From an uncultured Prevotellaceae bacterium (GTDB lineage: Bacteria > Bacteroidota > Bacteroidia > Bacteroidales > Bacteroidaceae), in the NCBI GenBank assembly GCA_900314755.1, contig OMWH01000007.1, forward strand, positions 1 through 64,000: a stretch of 64,000 nt of DNA, read 5' to 3'. A program made the translations under genes and the position numbers. The notes below the pieces were generated by a model. That model had not been told where the DNA came from and made no database searches. It worked only from the letters and a program-made list of their open reading frames with translations. Positions 54,018 to 63,685 of the stretch are shown here, piece after piece; within the stretch, counting starts at the first letter, position 1; the number at the start of each line of letters is the position of its first letter.

Positions 54018-55427
54018 ATGAAACAGAGGAAAATTAATCTGATGTACCTGCTGCTGATTGCAGTATTCGTACTGAGTTCGTGTGCGAAATCTTCCAAGAA
54101 CGCCAAGTTCATTCCTGCCGACGCCGCCGTTGTCAGCCTCGACGTGAAGCAGATGTTCGAGAAGAGCAAGATGGGAGACAACGAGGAGGCAAAGAAGAAA
54201 TTGCTGGAGACCATGGAAGGCAATGCCAAGAGTCAGGAGGCTAAGGACCTGATCAAGAAAATCGTGGAAGACCCTGCCAAGGCTGGTGTTGATCTGCGTG
54301 AGCCTATCTACATCTTCGGAAACAGCGAAGGGAAGGTTGGTGTCATCGGCACCATCCTCGACAAGGATGACTTCGCCCAGTTGCTGAATGCCCTTGCTAA
54401 AGATGGGGGCTTTGAGGCTGTGAAGGAGAAAGACGGCATCCAGTATTGCACCGACGGCAACAAATACACCATTGCTTTCGACGATGCGACTTTCTACGGC
54501 TCTGAAAGTACTATCGACGATATCGTTGCCAAGTTCAAGAATGACGAGACCCAGAATACCATGGCGGAGAGTGAGGACTTCACGAAACTCACTACAGAAC
54601 AGGGGTATATCAAGGCACTCATCCCCATGGCTATCGCAGAGGGACAGTTCAGTGATATCAAGAAGAACCTGCCGGAGGGTGCTGACCTGAAAGACCTCAG
54701 CATCATCATGAACCTCACTTCCGACAAGGGTGTCGCTAAGCTCGGCATCGAGTGTCTTGCCAAGTCTGACGCTTGGAAGAAGTCTATCAAAGAGGGTAAT
54801 GACATGTTCGGAAAGGTAAACGGTGACTACCTTAAATATATAGAAAAAGGGGCATTCGCTTTCTTTGCCAACTTCGACGGCAAAAAACTCCTTGAGATGC
54901 TGGATAAGAAAGAAGCTTTCAAAAAAGCTGGTTTTGATGACCAGAAGAAGGATATGCTCAAGAAGGTGCTCGAATCCATTAACGGTGATTTCGCCCTCGG
55001 TATCGGTGAGTTCAAGGGTGGCATGCCCAATGCCGCTCTCTATATCAAGACCAAGGACCAGAGTTTTGTCGACCTTGTCAAGGAGAATGGCATGAAACCT
55101 GAGAAGGGAATGGACTTCGGATATAAAGATGGTGCCACCTATATCGCTGTTGGTGAGAGCACTGCCTTCACGGAGGCTAAGGAGACTTACCAGAACGCGA
55201 AGGGACGTCGTTTCTACGTAGCCTGCGACATCGACCTGATGGCTAATCTGGCTGGTATGGTCAACAATACGGCAAGCGAGGGTGCTAAAGCCGTTGGGGA
55301 GCATGTCAGCAGCGCTGAGCTGTACGACACCAGCGACACCCATGTTGAACTGGTTCTGAACATGAAGGACAAGGAGAAAGATCCATTGGAGTACTTCATG
55401 CAGCTGCTCATGAAACAATTCATGTAA
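54018..55427 (+). CDS. DUF4836-family lipoprotein
   Basis: 469 aa from MKQRKINLMYLLLIAVFVLSSC (lipobox Cys22). Two further ATGs just upstream (54009, 54012) are possible starts. The opening FIPADAAVVSLDVKQMFEKS and the pattern of long alternating alpha/beta segments (VGVIGTILDKDDFAQLLNAL, ALYIKTKDQSFVDLVKEN) match DUF4836. Function unknown. Lys/Asp/Glu-rich composition and an N-terminal anchor suggest a periplasmic or surface protein. It is followed after 11 bases by an FtsX-like permease gene and may be co-transcribed with it. Confidence 0.85.
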   Translation: MKQRKINLMYLLLIAVFVLSSCAKSSKNAKFIPADAAVVSLDVKQMFEKSKMGDNEEAKKKLLETMEGNAKSQEAKDLIKKIVEDPAKAGVDLREPIYIFGNSEGKVGVIGTILDKDDFAQLLNALAKDGGFEAVKEKDGIQYCTDGNKYTIAFDDATFYGSESTIDDIVAKFKNDETQNTMAESEDFTKLTTEQGYIKALIPMAIAEGQFSDIKKNLPEGADLKDLSIIMNLTSDKGVAKLGIECLAKSDAWKKSIKEGNDMFGKVNGDYLKYIEKGAFAFFANFDGKKLLEMLDKKEAFKKAGFDDQKKDMLKKVLESINGDFALGIGEFKGGMPNAALYIKTKDQSFVDLVKENGMKPEKGMDFGYKDGATYIAVGESTAFTEAKETYQNAKGRRFYVACDIDLMANLAGMVNNTASEGAKAVGEHVSSAELYDTSDTHVELVLNMKDKEKDPLEYFMQLLMKQFM

Positions 55428-55438
55428 TTCATTCATAC

Positions 55439-56647
55439 GTGAACAGATTGCTTTATCGGCTGTTAAGCCGACATCTTAACGCAGGACAGTTGGCGGGCTT
55501 CGTGCTCGCCAACCTCTGTGGTATGACCATCGTGCTTGCCGCTGTCCAGTTTGCCACCGACATCATCCCAATGTTCACCGGCAGTGACAGTTTCATGAAA
55601 CCGGGACAGATGGTGATGGCGAAGCATGTAAGCACTGTTCGCACCCTGACGGGCAAGGCACCGACGTTCACCCAAAAGGAGATTGCCGATGTGCGCCATC
55701 AGCCTTTTGTCAGTGACGTGGGTACTTTCACGCCCTCACTCTTCAGTGTCGTTGCCACCCTGGGCAGTCAGAAACTGGGGGTGGAGTTCTCCACGGAGAT
55801 GTTCTTCGAGGCGGTCCCCGATGCCTTTATGGATGTCGACACCTCCCGCTGGCATTGGAAAGAGGAAGACGAGGAAGTACCTATCGTACTGCCCCGTAAC
55901 TACCTGAACCTCTACAACTTCGGCTTTGCCAGCAGTCAGGGACTGCCTGCCCTCTCCGAAAGTCTGGTGTCCATGGTGAAGATCCGCTTTATCCTGCGCG
56001 GCTCTGCCGGTCGCAAGGAACTGACGGGACGGGTGGTGGCTTTCTCCAAGAAGCTCAATACCATCCTCGTACCACAAGCTTTTATGGACGAGATGAATAC
56101 CACGCTGTCACCGGAAAGGAAACCAGAGCCCTCCCGGCTGATAGTCACTGTCAGCACCCCTGCCGACGAGCGGATCGCAGAGTATCTTTCTAATCACAGC
56201 TATGAGACGGAGGCGGATGACGCTGAAGCGGCACGTACCGCCCACCTTCTGCGTATCATCATCAGCATCGTCCTCGTTGTAGGACTTATCATCAGTGCCC
56301 TGGCGTTCTATGTCCTCCTGCTCAGCATCTTCCTGCTGCTGCAGAAGAACACGGAGAAGATAGACACCCTGTTGCTCATCGGCTATTCCCCACAGGCAGT
56401 GGCACGCCCCTATCACCTGCTGACCATCAGCCTCAACACACTGGTACTCATCCTGTCTGTCATCATCGTATTACTGTTGCGAGGATACTACCTCCCTCTT
56501 TTCGGACAACTGTATCCCAGTTATAGTGCGGCAAGCCTCTCACCAGCCCTTCTGACAGGTGTGGCACTCTATCTGTTAGTGACACTACTCAACTATGTTG
56601 CCATCCGCCGGAAAGTGATGAGTGTATGGCATCTTCATGAGCACTAA
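55439..56647 (+). CDS. FtsX-like ABC transporter permease
   Basis: 402 aa, GTG start. One N-terminal membrane helix (about 17-40, AGFVLANLCGMTIVLAAVQFA), a large extracytoplasmic domain of about 220 residues, then three C-terminal helices (about 268-296, 325-345, 358-383). This is the MacB/FtsX (type VII) permease layout. Family members couple a cytoplasmic ATPase to work on the periplasmic side, but no ATPase gene lies next door, so a partner must be encoded elsewhere. It directly follows the DUF4836 gene. Confidence 0.8.
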   Translation: MNRLLYRLLSRHLNAGQLAGFVLANLCGMTIVLAAVQFATDIIPMFTGSDSFMKPGQMVMAKHVSTVRTLTGKAPTFTQKEIADVRHQPFVSDVGTFTPSLFSVVATLGSQKLGVEFSTEMFFEAVPDAFMDVDTSRWHWKEEDEEVPIVLPRNYLNLYNFGFASSQGLPALSESLVSMVKIRFILRGSAGRKELTGRVVAFSKKLNTILVPQAFMDEMNTTLSPERKPEPSRLIVTVSTPADERIAEYLSNHSYETEADDAEAARTAHLLRIIISIVLVVGLIISALAFYVLLLSIFLLLQKNTEKIDTLLLIGYSPQAVARPYHLLTISLNTLVLILSVIIVLLLRGYYLPLFGQLYPSYSAASLSPALLTGVALYLLVTLLNYVAIRRKVMSVWHLHEH

Positions 56648-56668
56648 GATAAAAAACATCCCGATAAA

Positions 56669-56700
56669 TTTGGCAGATTCATTTTTTATATGTAATTTTG
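56669..56700 (+). promoter_or_regulatory. Promoter of tRNA-Lys
   Basis: TTTG (56669-56672), a 20-base spacer and TAATTTTG (56693-56700), a full consensus match. A small hairpin GATTTCG/CGAAATC (56706-56720) lies between it and the tRNA. Confidence 0.75.
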
Positions 56701-56733
56701 CACCCGATTTCGACGAAATCGCATGAAAAGGTT

Positions 56734-56806
56734 GATCCGTTAGCTCAGTTGGTAGAGCACAACACTTTTAATGTTGGGGTCTTGGGTTCGAGCCCCAAAC
56801 GGATCA
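56734..56806 (+). tRNA. tRNA-Lys (TTT anticodon)
   Basis: 73 bases with a full cloverleaf: acceptor GATCCGT/ACGGATC, D arm GCTC...GAGC, anticodon stem CAACA/TGTTG with loop CTTTTAA (anticodon TTT), variable loop GGGTC, and T arm TTGGG/CCCAA with TTCGAGC. The CCA end is not encoded. Confidence 0.97.
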
Positions 56807-56810
56807 CACA

Positions 56811-56840
56811 AAGAGAGACCATTCCGGTCTCTCTTTTGTA
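56811..56840 (+). terminator. Terminator after tRNA-Lys
   Basis: Stem AAGAGAGACC (56811-56820) with GGTCTCTCTT (56826-56835), then TTGTATTT. It also lies just beyond the stop of the minus-strand gene at 56843. Confidence 0.85.
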
Positions 56841-56842
56841 TT

Positions 56843-57286
56843 TCACAAATAACGAACTATCTCTTCCAACCACTTCTGGTCAATCTCATCGAAAGTGTTG
56901 AGTTCTTTGCTGTCAATATCCAGGACGGCTTTGACTTTCCCTTCTGTATCAAAGACGGGAACGACAATCTCGGAACGGGAGAGACTACTGCAGGCGATAT
57001 GCCCAGGGAACTCCTCGACATCGGGAACAACAATGGTCTTTGCCTCTTTCCATGCCGTACCACAGACTCCCCGTCCGAAAGGGATATGCATACAGGCAAC
57101 ACTGCCTTGAAACGGTCCTAAGCGCAACTCGTCACCATGGACGATATAAAAACCAGTCCAAAAGAAGCCCATCGCCTCATGGATGGCGGCACTCACGTTC
57201 GCCATGACAGACACGCTGTCCGTCTCTCCCTCTATCAAGGACTTGACCTGAGCGGTCAATAACCGATATTTCTCTTCTTTCCTCAT
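56843..57286 (-). CDS. msrC: Free methionine-(R)-sulfoxide reductase, GAF domain
   Basis: 147 aa, a single GAF domain. The three family cysteines are present in VACMHIPFGRGVCG and GHIACSSLSRSEIVVP. The enzyme reduces free methionine-R-sulfoxide and protects the methionine pool from oxidation. The gene is divergent from metG, which fits a methionine theme but may be chance. The ATG at 57286 lies only 5 bases after a TACCTTTG box (57299-57292), suggesting a leaderless transcript. Confidence 0.9.
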   Translation of the reverse strand: MRKEEKYRLLTAQVKSLIEGETDSVSVMANVSAAIHEAMGFFWTGFYIVHGDELRLGPFQGSVACMHIPFGRGVCGTAWKEAKTIVVPDVEEFPGHIACSSLSRSEIVVPVFDTEGKVKAVLDIDSKELNTFDEIDQKWLEEIVRYL

Positions 57287-57291
57287 GGGTG

Positions 57292-57353
57292 CAAAGGTAA
57301 GAAAAAAAGTTCATAATTCATAGTTCATAGTTCATAATTATTTAGTAACTTTG
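57292..57353. promoter_or_regulatory. Divergent promoters of msrC and metG sharing a heptamer array
   Basis: TACCTTTG on the minus strand (57299-57292) and TAACTTTG on the plus strand (57346-57353). Both expected -33 regions fall in the repeat at 57309-57336, and no TTG is seen there. Changes in repeat number would move both upstream regions together. Confidence 0.55.
57309..57336. repeat. Four heptamers between msrC and metG
   Basis: GTTCATA, ATTCATA, GTTCATA, GTTCATA in tandem, between the two divergent -7 boxes. Confidence 0.85.
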
Positions 57354-57380
57354 CAGCCAAATTAAATCAATAAGGAAATA

Positions 57381-59447
57381 ATGGCAGAAAAGAAATTCAA
57401 GCGGACAACGGTGACCTCTGCATTGCCATACGCTAATGGCGGTGTGCATATCGGTCATCTGGCAGGTGTGTATGTACCAGCTGATATTTATGTAAGATAT
57501 CTGAGACTGAAGAAGGAGGACGTATTGTTTATCGGTGGCAGTGATGAGCATGGTGTGCCCATCACGGTGAGGGCACGCAAGGAGGGAATCACCCCACAGG
57601 ATGTGGTAGACCGCTACCATAAGATGATCAAGGACTCTTTCGAGGAGTTTGGCATCTCTTTCGATATCTATAGCCGCACCACCTCCGAGACCCATCATAA
57701 GTTTGCCGCCGAGTGGTTCCGCAAACTTTATGACGAGGGTAAGTTGGTAGAAGAGACGACGGCACAACTCTATGACGAGGAGGCAAAACAGTTCCTTGCC
57801 GACCGCTATGTGACAGGTGAGTGTCCCCATTGCCATAACGAGGGAGCCTATGGTGACCAGTGCGAGAAATGCGGACGTGACCTGAGTCCTACGGAACTGA
57901 TCAATCCCAAGTCGACCATCAGTGGCTCTACCCCTGTGCTGAAGGAGACAAAAAACTGGTATCTCCCCCTGAACGAGTATCAGGACTGGCTGAAACAGTG
58001 GATCTTAGAAGAGCATAAGGAATGGCGTCCGAATGTCTACGGACAGTGTAAGTCATGGCTCGACATGGACTTGCAGCCCCGTGCCATGACCCGTGACCTT
58101 GACTGGGGAATCCCCGTACCTATTGAGGGAGCTGACGGCAAGGTATTGTATGTATGGTTTGACGCACCTATCGGTTACGTCAGCAATACTAAGGAGCTCT
58201 GTGACCGCGAGCCGGAGAAATGGGGCCCTTGGCAGAAATGGTGGCAGGACGAGGACACCCGTCTGGTACATTTCATCGGCAAGGACAATATCGTGTTCCA
58301 CTGTATCATCTTCCCTGTGATGATGAAGGCACATGGCAAGTATATCATGCCGGATAACGTACCCGCCAACGAGTTCCTGAACTTGGAGAACGACAAGATC
58401 TCTACCTCCCGCAACTGGGCGGTATGGTTGCATGAATACCTCGTGGACATGCCCGGCAAACAGGATGTGCTGCGTTATGTGCTGACAGCCAATGCCCCAG
58501 AGACGAAAGACAACAATTTCACTTGGAAAGACTTCCAAGACCGTAATAACAACGAACTGGTAGCCGTTTACGGCAATTTCGTAAACCGTGCCCTGCAGCT
58601 CACCAAGAAATACTGGAACGGCATCGTGCCTGCCTGTGGCGAACTGCAGGATGTTGACCGTCAGGCACTGGAGGAGTTCAAGGACGTGAAACAGAAGGTA
58701 GAGGCACTGCTCGACCAGTTTAAGTTCCGTGATGCCCAGTTTGAGGCTATGAACCTTGCCCGTATCGGCAACCGTTATATCACCGAGTGTGAGCCATGGA
58801 AGGTATGGAAGACCGACCCCAAGCGCTGTGAGACCATCCTGTATATCTGCCTGCAGCTGACGGCAAACCTTGCCATCGCCTTCGAGCCCTTCCTGCCTTT
58901 CAGCAGCAAGAAGCTGCGTGAGATGCTGAACATGGAGAGTTTTGAGTGGAACCAGTTAGGCAGCACCGACTTGCTGAAAGCTGGTCATCAACTGGGTGAG
59001 CCCTCCCTGCTCTTCGAGAAGATCGAGGACGAGACCATCCAGAAACAACTCGACAAACTGGAGGCGACCAAGAAGGCTAACGAGGCTGCTACTTACCAAG
59101 CTGCCCCTGTCAAGGATACCGTCAGTTTCGAGGACTTTGAGAAGCTCGACATCCGTGTGGGACTTATCAAGGCTTGTGAGAAGGTGAAGAAGTCGAAGAA
59201 GCTCTTGCAGTTTACCATCGATGACGGCACCGGCACCGACCGTACCATCCTCAGTGGTATTGCCGCCTTCTATGACGACCCCTCCGTACTGGTAGGCAAG
59301 CGCATCCTCTTCGTGGCAAACTTCGAGCCTCGCAAGATGATGGGTATCGAGAGCCAGGGTATGATCCTCTCTGCCGTTGACTTTGACGAGAGTCTCAGTG
59401 TGGTGACCACGACGAAAGACGTGAAGCCAGGAAGTCAAGTAGGATAA
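57381..59447 (+). CDS. metG: Methionyl-tRNA synthetase
   Basis: 688 aa. Class I signatures: HIGH-type HIGH (residues 23-26) in [14 protein letters not shown], and KISTS in the KMSKS position. The zinc knuckle is [19 protein letters not shown]-terminal tRNA-binding (Trbp111-like) domain (about 580-688, [17 protein letters not shown] to [13 protein letters not shown]) makes it the long dimeric form. It charges tRNA-Met with methionine. It precedes the uracil permease gene by 18 bases. Confidence 0.97.
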   Translation: MAEKKFKRTTVTSALPYANGGVHIGHLAGVYVPADIYVRYLRLKKEDVLFIGGSDEHGVPITVRARKEGITPQDVVDRYHKMIKDSFEEFGISFDIYSRTTSETHHKFAAEWFRKLYDEGKLVEETTAQLYDEEAKQFLADRYVTGECPHCHNEGAYGDQCEKCGRDLSPTELINPKSTISGSTPVLKETKNWYLPLNEYQDWLKQWILEEHKEWRPNVYGQCKSWLDMDLQPRAMTRDLDWGIPVPIEGADGKVLYVWFDAPIGYVSNTKELCDREPEKWGPWQKWWQDEDTRLVHFIGKDNIVFHCIIFPVMMKAHGKYIMPDNVPANEFLNLENDKISTSRNWAVWLHEYLVDMPGKQDVLRYVLTANAPETKDNNFTWKDFQDRNNNELVAVYGNFVNRALQLTKKYWNGIVPACGELQDVDRQALEEFKDVKQKVEALLDQFKFRDAQFEAMNLARIGNRYITECEPWKVWKTDPKRCETILYICLQLTANLAIAFEPFLPFSSKKLREMLNMESFEWNQLGSTDLLKAGHQLGEPSLLFEKIEDETIQKQLDKLEATKKANEAATYQAAPVKDTVSFEDFEKLDIRVGLIKACEKVKKSKKLLQFTIDDGTGTDRTILSGIAAFYDDPSVLVGKRILFVANFEPRKMMGIESQGMILSAVDFDESLSVVTTTKDVKPGSQVG

Positions 59448-59465
59448 AGAATAAGCAAAAAAAAC

Positions 59466-60815
59466 ATGATAACAAACACTCCCAAGGAAGGCATCACAGA
59501 TGCCAGACAATTAGGTATGCCTAAGTACACGATCTTAGGCATACAACACCTTTTCGCCATGTTTGGCGCCACCATCCTGGTTCCTGTACTCACAGGTCTC
59601 TCCGTGTCGACGACCCTACTGTTTGCCGGTATCGGAACCTTGGTTTTCCACTGCATCACCAAGTTGAAGGTACCCGCATTCCTAGGCTCCTCGTTCGCAT
59701 TCATCGGAGGCTATCTCTCTGTCAAGACACTGGGTGTCGAGCAAGGTATGACAGAGACTTTGGCATTGAGTTATGCGTGCATAGGTGTTTTCTTTGCCGG
59801 TATGTGCTATTTTATCATGGCTGGTTTGATCAAGACTTTCGGTATCGATAAGATAATACGCTACTTCCCACCAGTAGTGACAGGTCCTATGATCATTGCC
59901 ATCGGACTTGTCCTGTCGGGTAGTGCCATACACAACTGTACCACCAACTGGACACTGGCACTTGTTGCCATCCTGACTGTCATCATCACCAGTGTATGGG
60001 GCAAGGGCATCATTAAGATTATACCCATCCTCTTAGGTGTACTGGTCAGCTATGTCCTGGCTGCGGTAACTGGTGAAGTAGATTTCTCGGCACTACACGA
60101 AGCAGCATGGATTGGCTTGCCTGTCAACAGAGAACAGACAGCACTCGCCGTCTTCGACCACATGGACACGACCTTTCTTGTATCCACCATCATTGCCATC
60201 ATGCCCATAGCCATTGCAACCATTATGGAACATATTGGTGACATGTGTGCCATCTCCTCTACCGTAGGCAAGGACTTCCTGAAGGAACCCGGCCTGCACC
60301 GTACCTTGATGGGCGACGGTCTTGCCACCGCACTGGCATCTCTCTTCGGAGCCCCAGCCAATACGACATACGGAGAGAATACTGGTGTACTGAACCTCAC
60401 CAAGGTCTATGACCCTGCCGTCATCCGACTGGCAGCCATCTTGGCAATACTCCTGTCCTTCTGTCCTAAGTTCGCCTGCTTGATAGGTCTGATGCCTGCT
60501 GCCACCATTGGCGGTGTCAGTCTCATTCTCTATGGCATGATATCAGCTGTCGGTGTACGCAACCTGGTTGAGGAAGGCGTAGATTTCAGCTCATCACGTA
60601 ATGTGTTTGTGGCTGCCTTGATCCTGGTAATTGCCATTGGTGTGAAATATGGTGCTGAGGACAATGTAAACATCGGTCCCATCCACTTCTCCGGACTGGC
60701 ACTCTCTGCCCTCGTGGGTATCGTTCTCAACGCCTGTCTCCCTAATAAGCTCGGCATGAAGGTAAAGAGCTTCCATGGCAAGGATAAGCCCCAAGACAAC
60801 AGTCATGTAGGATAA
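59466..60815 (+). CDS. uraA: Uracil/xanthine permease (NCS2 family)
   Basis: 449 aa, about 12-14 hydrophobic helices. NCS2 signatures are present: LGIQHLFAMFGATILVP near residue 25, FLGSSFAFIGGY at about 75, and the substrate-binding FGAPANTTYGENTGVLNLTKV around residue 300. It should import uracil with protons across the inner membrane. It lies 18 bases after metG and 19 bases before the next gene, so the three are likely in one transcript. Xanthine or uracil specificity cannot be told with certainty. Confidence 0.9.
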   Translation: MITNTPKEGITDARQLGMPKYTILGIQHLFAMFGATILVPVLTGLSVSTTLLFAGIGTLVFHCITKLKVPAFLGSSFAFIGGYLSVKTLGVEQGMTETLALSYACIGVFFAGMCYFIMAGLIKTFGIDKIIRYFPPVVTGPMIIAIGLVLSGSAIHNCTTNWTLALVAILTVIITSVWGKGIIKIIPILLGVLVSYVLAAVTGEVDFSALHEAAWIGLPVNREQTALAVFDHMDTTFLVSTIIAIMPIAIATIMEHIGDMCAISSTVGKDFLKEPGLHRTLMGDGLATALASLFGAPANTTYGENTGVLNLTKVYDPAVIRLAAILAILLSFCPKFACLIGLMPAATIGGVSLILYGMISAVGVRNLVEEGVDFSSSRNVFVAALILVIAIGVKYGAEDNVNIGPIHFSGLALSALVGIVLNACLPNKLGMKVKSFHGKDKPQDNSHVG

Positions 60816-60834
60816 TCTTCTAAAACGGTAAGAC

Positions 60835-62655
60835 ATGCAGGCAATCATCTTAGCGGCTGGTATGGGTCGCAGACTCGGAGAATGGACAAAGAACCAAACG
60901 AAATGTATGGTTCCTGTGAATGGTGTGCGACTGATTGACCGTGTGCTGGGACAGTTGTCCAAACTCTCGCTCCAGCGTGTCATCATCGTTGTCGGCTATC
61001 AAGGGAAAGCCCTTCGTGACTATATCGGTCACCGTTATGACGACCTGTTGAAGATAGAATATGCAGAGAACCCCATCTACGACAAGACAAATAATATCTA
61101 TTCTTTGTCGTTGGTGAAGGAACAACTGCAGGAGGATGACACGTTGCTCATCGAGAGCGACCTCATCCTCAGCGACCGCCTCTTCAGCATGCTGATGGAG
61201 AACCCCTATCCCAACCTTGCCCTCGTCGCCAAATACGAGACATGGATGGACGGCACGATGGTGCGTATCGATGCCGACAACAACATCGTCAACTTCATCT
61301 CCAAAGATGCCTTCGACTATAACGATGCCGCCTCTTATTACAAGACTGTCAATATCTATAAGTTCAGTAAGCAGTTCCTGAAAGAGAAATACGTGCCTTT
61401 CCTCGATGCTTATACCAAGGCGGTAGGACTGAACGAATACTACGAGAATGTGTTGCGTATCATCTCACTGCTGAGCGGTCATGAGCTGAAGGCACTGCCC
61501 ATCGGTCATGAGAAATGGTACGAGATAGACGACAAACAAGACCTGGATATTGCCGAGGCTCTGTTTGCCGACGAGCAGGACGTGCTACGTAAATACTACG
61601 GTCGCTATGGTGGTTTCTGGCGTTTTCCCCAGATGCTCGACTACTGCTATCTGGTGAACCCCTATTTCCCCAGTCAGCGGATGAAAGACGAGCTGCGTGC
61701 CAATTTCGACACCCTGCTGACGGAGTATCCGTCGGGAATGAAGGTCAACACCCTCATTGCCAGCAAATGCTTTGGGGTCAGCGAACCCTATATCGTACCG
61801 GGTAATGGTGCCGCCGAACTGATCAAGATACTGATGGAGGAGTCGCAGGGTAAGATAGGCTTTGTACGTCCTACTTTTGAGGAGTATCCCAATCGCTACG
61901 ACAAAAGCCAGCAGGTGACCTTCGTGCCACAGAATGATGACTTCCGCTATACTGCCGATGACCTGATGGCGTTCTTTGCCGATAAGGACATCCGCCAGCT
62001 GATGGTCATCAACCCCGACAACCCCTCTGGTAACTTCATCCCCAAGAGTGACGTGCAGCGACTCGCCCTATGGTGTGAGGAGCGTGACATCCGTCTGGTC
62101 GTTGACGAGTCGTTTGTAGACTTCAGCCGCGACTATGCGACAAACTCCCTGCTCAACGACCATTTGCTGGAGTCCTATCCGCATATGGTTGTGATGAAGA
62201 GTATCTCCAAGAGCTATGGTGTTCCCGGACTCCGACTGGGTATCCTTGCCTCTGCTGACAAGGAACTCATTGCCCGTATCAAGAAAGAAGTGAGCATCTG
62301 GAACCTCAACTCGTTTGCGGAGTTCTTCATGCAGATCTACAACAAATACGAGAAAGACTACCAGCGTGCCTGTGCTAAATTCGTGGAAGAGCGCGAGTAT
62401 TTCGAGCAACAGCTCCGCACCATCCCTTTCCTCCGTGTGATGCCCACCGAGGCGAATTATTTCCTCTGTGAGGTATTGCCGCCCTATCGTGCCAGTGAGA
62501 TCGTGATACGGATGCTGAAGCAGCATAATATCCTGACCCGTGACTGCAGTGAGAAACCCGGACTCCCAGCCGGCAAGCAGTATATGCGCATCGCTGTACG
62601 TAACCATGAGGATAACCGCAGGCTGGTAGAGGGACTGAAACAAATTCACGCATGA
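60835..62655 (+). CDS. Fusion of LicC-like nucleotidyltransferase and CobD/HisC-like aminotransferase
   Basis: 606 aa. Residues 1-240 are a sugar-type nucleotidyltransferase (MQAIILAAGMGRRLGEWTKNQTKCMVPVNG, LLIESDLILSD) resembling phosphocholine or phosphonate cytidylyltransferases. Residues about 265-600 are a fold-type I PLP enzyme (VPGNGAAELIKIL, INPDNPSGNF, VVDESFVDF, and the Schiff-base Lys in SISKSYGVPGLRLG) closest in pattern to CobD/HisC. A fused cytidylyltransferase plus PLP enzyme could make and activate a small amino-alcohol phosphate or aminophosphonate for surface decoration. The gene overlaps the opine-dehydrogenase-like gene by four bases; a licD gene lies just beyond. The exact substrate is unknown. 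Confidence 0.78.
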   Translation: MQAIILAAGMGRRLGEWTKNQTKCMVPVNGVRLIDRVLGQLSKLSLQRVIIVVGYQGKALRDYIGHRYDDLLKIEYAENPIYDKTNNIYSLSLVKEQLQEDDTLLIESDLILSDRLFSMLMENPYPNLALVAKYETWMDGTMVRIDADNNIVNFISKDAFDYNDAASYYKTVNIYKFSKQFLKEKYVPFLDAYTKAVGLNEYYENVLRIISLLSGHELKALPIGHEKWYEIDDKQDLDIAEALFADEQDVLRKYYGRYGGFWRFPQMLDYCYLVNPYFPSQRMKDELRANFDTLLTEYPSGMKVNTLIASKCFGVSEPYIVPGNGAAELIKILMEESQGKIGFVRPTFEEYPNRYDKSQQVTFVPQNDDFRYTADDLMAFFADKDIRQLMVINPDNPSGNFIPKSDVQRLALWCEERDIRLVVDESFVDFSRDYATNSLLNDHLLESYPHMVVMKSISKSYGVPGLRLGILASADKELIARIKKEVSIWNLNSFAEFFMQIYNKYEKDYQRACAKFVEEREYFEQQLRTIPFLRVMPTEANYFLCEVLPPYRASEIVIRMLKQHNILTRDCSEKPGLPAGKQYMRIAVRNHEDNRRLVEGLKQIHA

Positions 62656-63659
62656 ATATCTGTATCTGTGGAGGGGGCAACCTCGGACATGTCATCACCG
62701 GATATCTTGCCAACAAAGGCTATGAGGTCAGTATGCTGACACGTCAGCCAACCTGTTGGAACCATACCCTTTATATCCATACCCCTGAGGGTAAGACACT
62801 CGAAGGCTCCATCCGGCAGTTCTCCGACTCCCCAGTCAACGTAATTCCGACTGCTGACATCGTTCTTCTTTGTCTGCCAGGCTACGGCATCGCCGATACA
62901 CTGCGAGCTATTCGTCCCTACCTGCAACCCCACACGGCAGTAGGCAGCGTGGTCAGCAGTACAGGGTTCTTCTTCGAGGCAATGAAGCTGCTCCCAGAGA
63001 CCACCCCACTATTTGGTTTCCAGCGTGTACCTTTTATTGCCCGTGTGGAGGAGTATGGCAAGTCCGCACACTTGTTAGGGTATAAATCCTCCTTGAGTGT
63101 AGCCATAGAGACCAGAAAATCCTCTCTAAACAAGGAGCGGTTAGGAGATTCTTTGAGCGAGATGTTCGACACACCCGTTCACCTGCTCGCCAACCATTAT
63201 GAGGTGAGTCTGACCAACAGCAACCCTTTGCTGCATACCTCACGACTGTATAGCATGTGGCACGACTGGCATGAAGGGATGACCTATCCCACCCAGAACC
63301 AGTTCTACAGTGACTGGACGGACGAGGCATCCCAACTGTTGATAGACATGGACGCTGAGTTCTTCCGTCTGCTCCACGTACTGCCTGTCACCCCTGGTGC
63401 CATCCCTTCCATCCTGGACTATTACGAGAGTACGGATGCTGCGTCACTGACGAAGAAACTACATTCCATCGAAGCCTTCAAGGGCATCCTCTCCCCCATG
63501 AAGAAAGTCGGAGACGGTTTCGTCCCCGACTTCCATAGCCGTTATTTCACAGAGGATTTTCCTTATGGACTCGCCATCATCCACCGCTTGATGCATGAGC
63601 ACCACATCCCATCCCCTTATATTAATAAGGTATACGACTGGGGCATGCACCTACTTTAA
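62652..63659 (+). CDS. NAD/NADP octopine/nopaline dehydrogenase-like protein
   Basis: 335 aa. N-terminal Rossmann fold with ICGGGNLGHVITGYLANKG (residues 4-22), then a helical domain with the family's late motif (YEVSLTNSNPLLHTSRLY), which matches the octopine/nopaline dehydrogenase C-terminal domain. Such enzymes reductively join an amino acid to a 2-oxo acid or act in reverse. The ATGA overlap with the upstream fusion gene indicates translational coupling and a shared pathway, perhaps making the amino compound that is then cytidylylated. The substrate is unknown. Confidence 0.83.
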   Translation: MNICICGGGNLGHVITGYLANKGYEVSMLTRQPTCWNHTLYIHTPEGKTLEGSIRQFSDSPVNVIPTADIVLLCLPGYGIADTLRAIRPYLQPHTAVGSVVSSTGFFFEAMKLLPETTPLFGFQRVPFIARVEEYGKSAHLLGYKSSLSVAIETRKSSLNKERLGDSLSEMFDTPVHLLANHYEVSLTNSNPLLHTSRLYSMWHDWHEGMTYPTQNQFYSDWTDEASQLLIDMDAEFFRLLHVLPVTPGAIPSILDYYESTDAASLTKKLHSIEAFKGILSPMKKVGDGFVPDFHSRYFTEDFPYGLAIIHRLMHEHHIPSPYINKVYDWGMHLL

Positions 63660-63685
63660 TTTTTCAATCCTTTAATCTTTCGATT

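Noticed and set aside
53985..55436. A 483-codon minus-strand ORF opposite the DUF4836 gene
   Set aside because: It mirrors the codon bias of the real gene. The plus-strand frame has a lipoprotein signal and family motifs, and this one has none.
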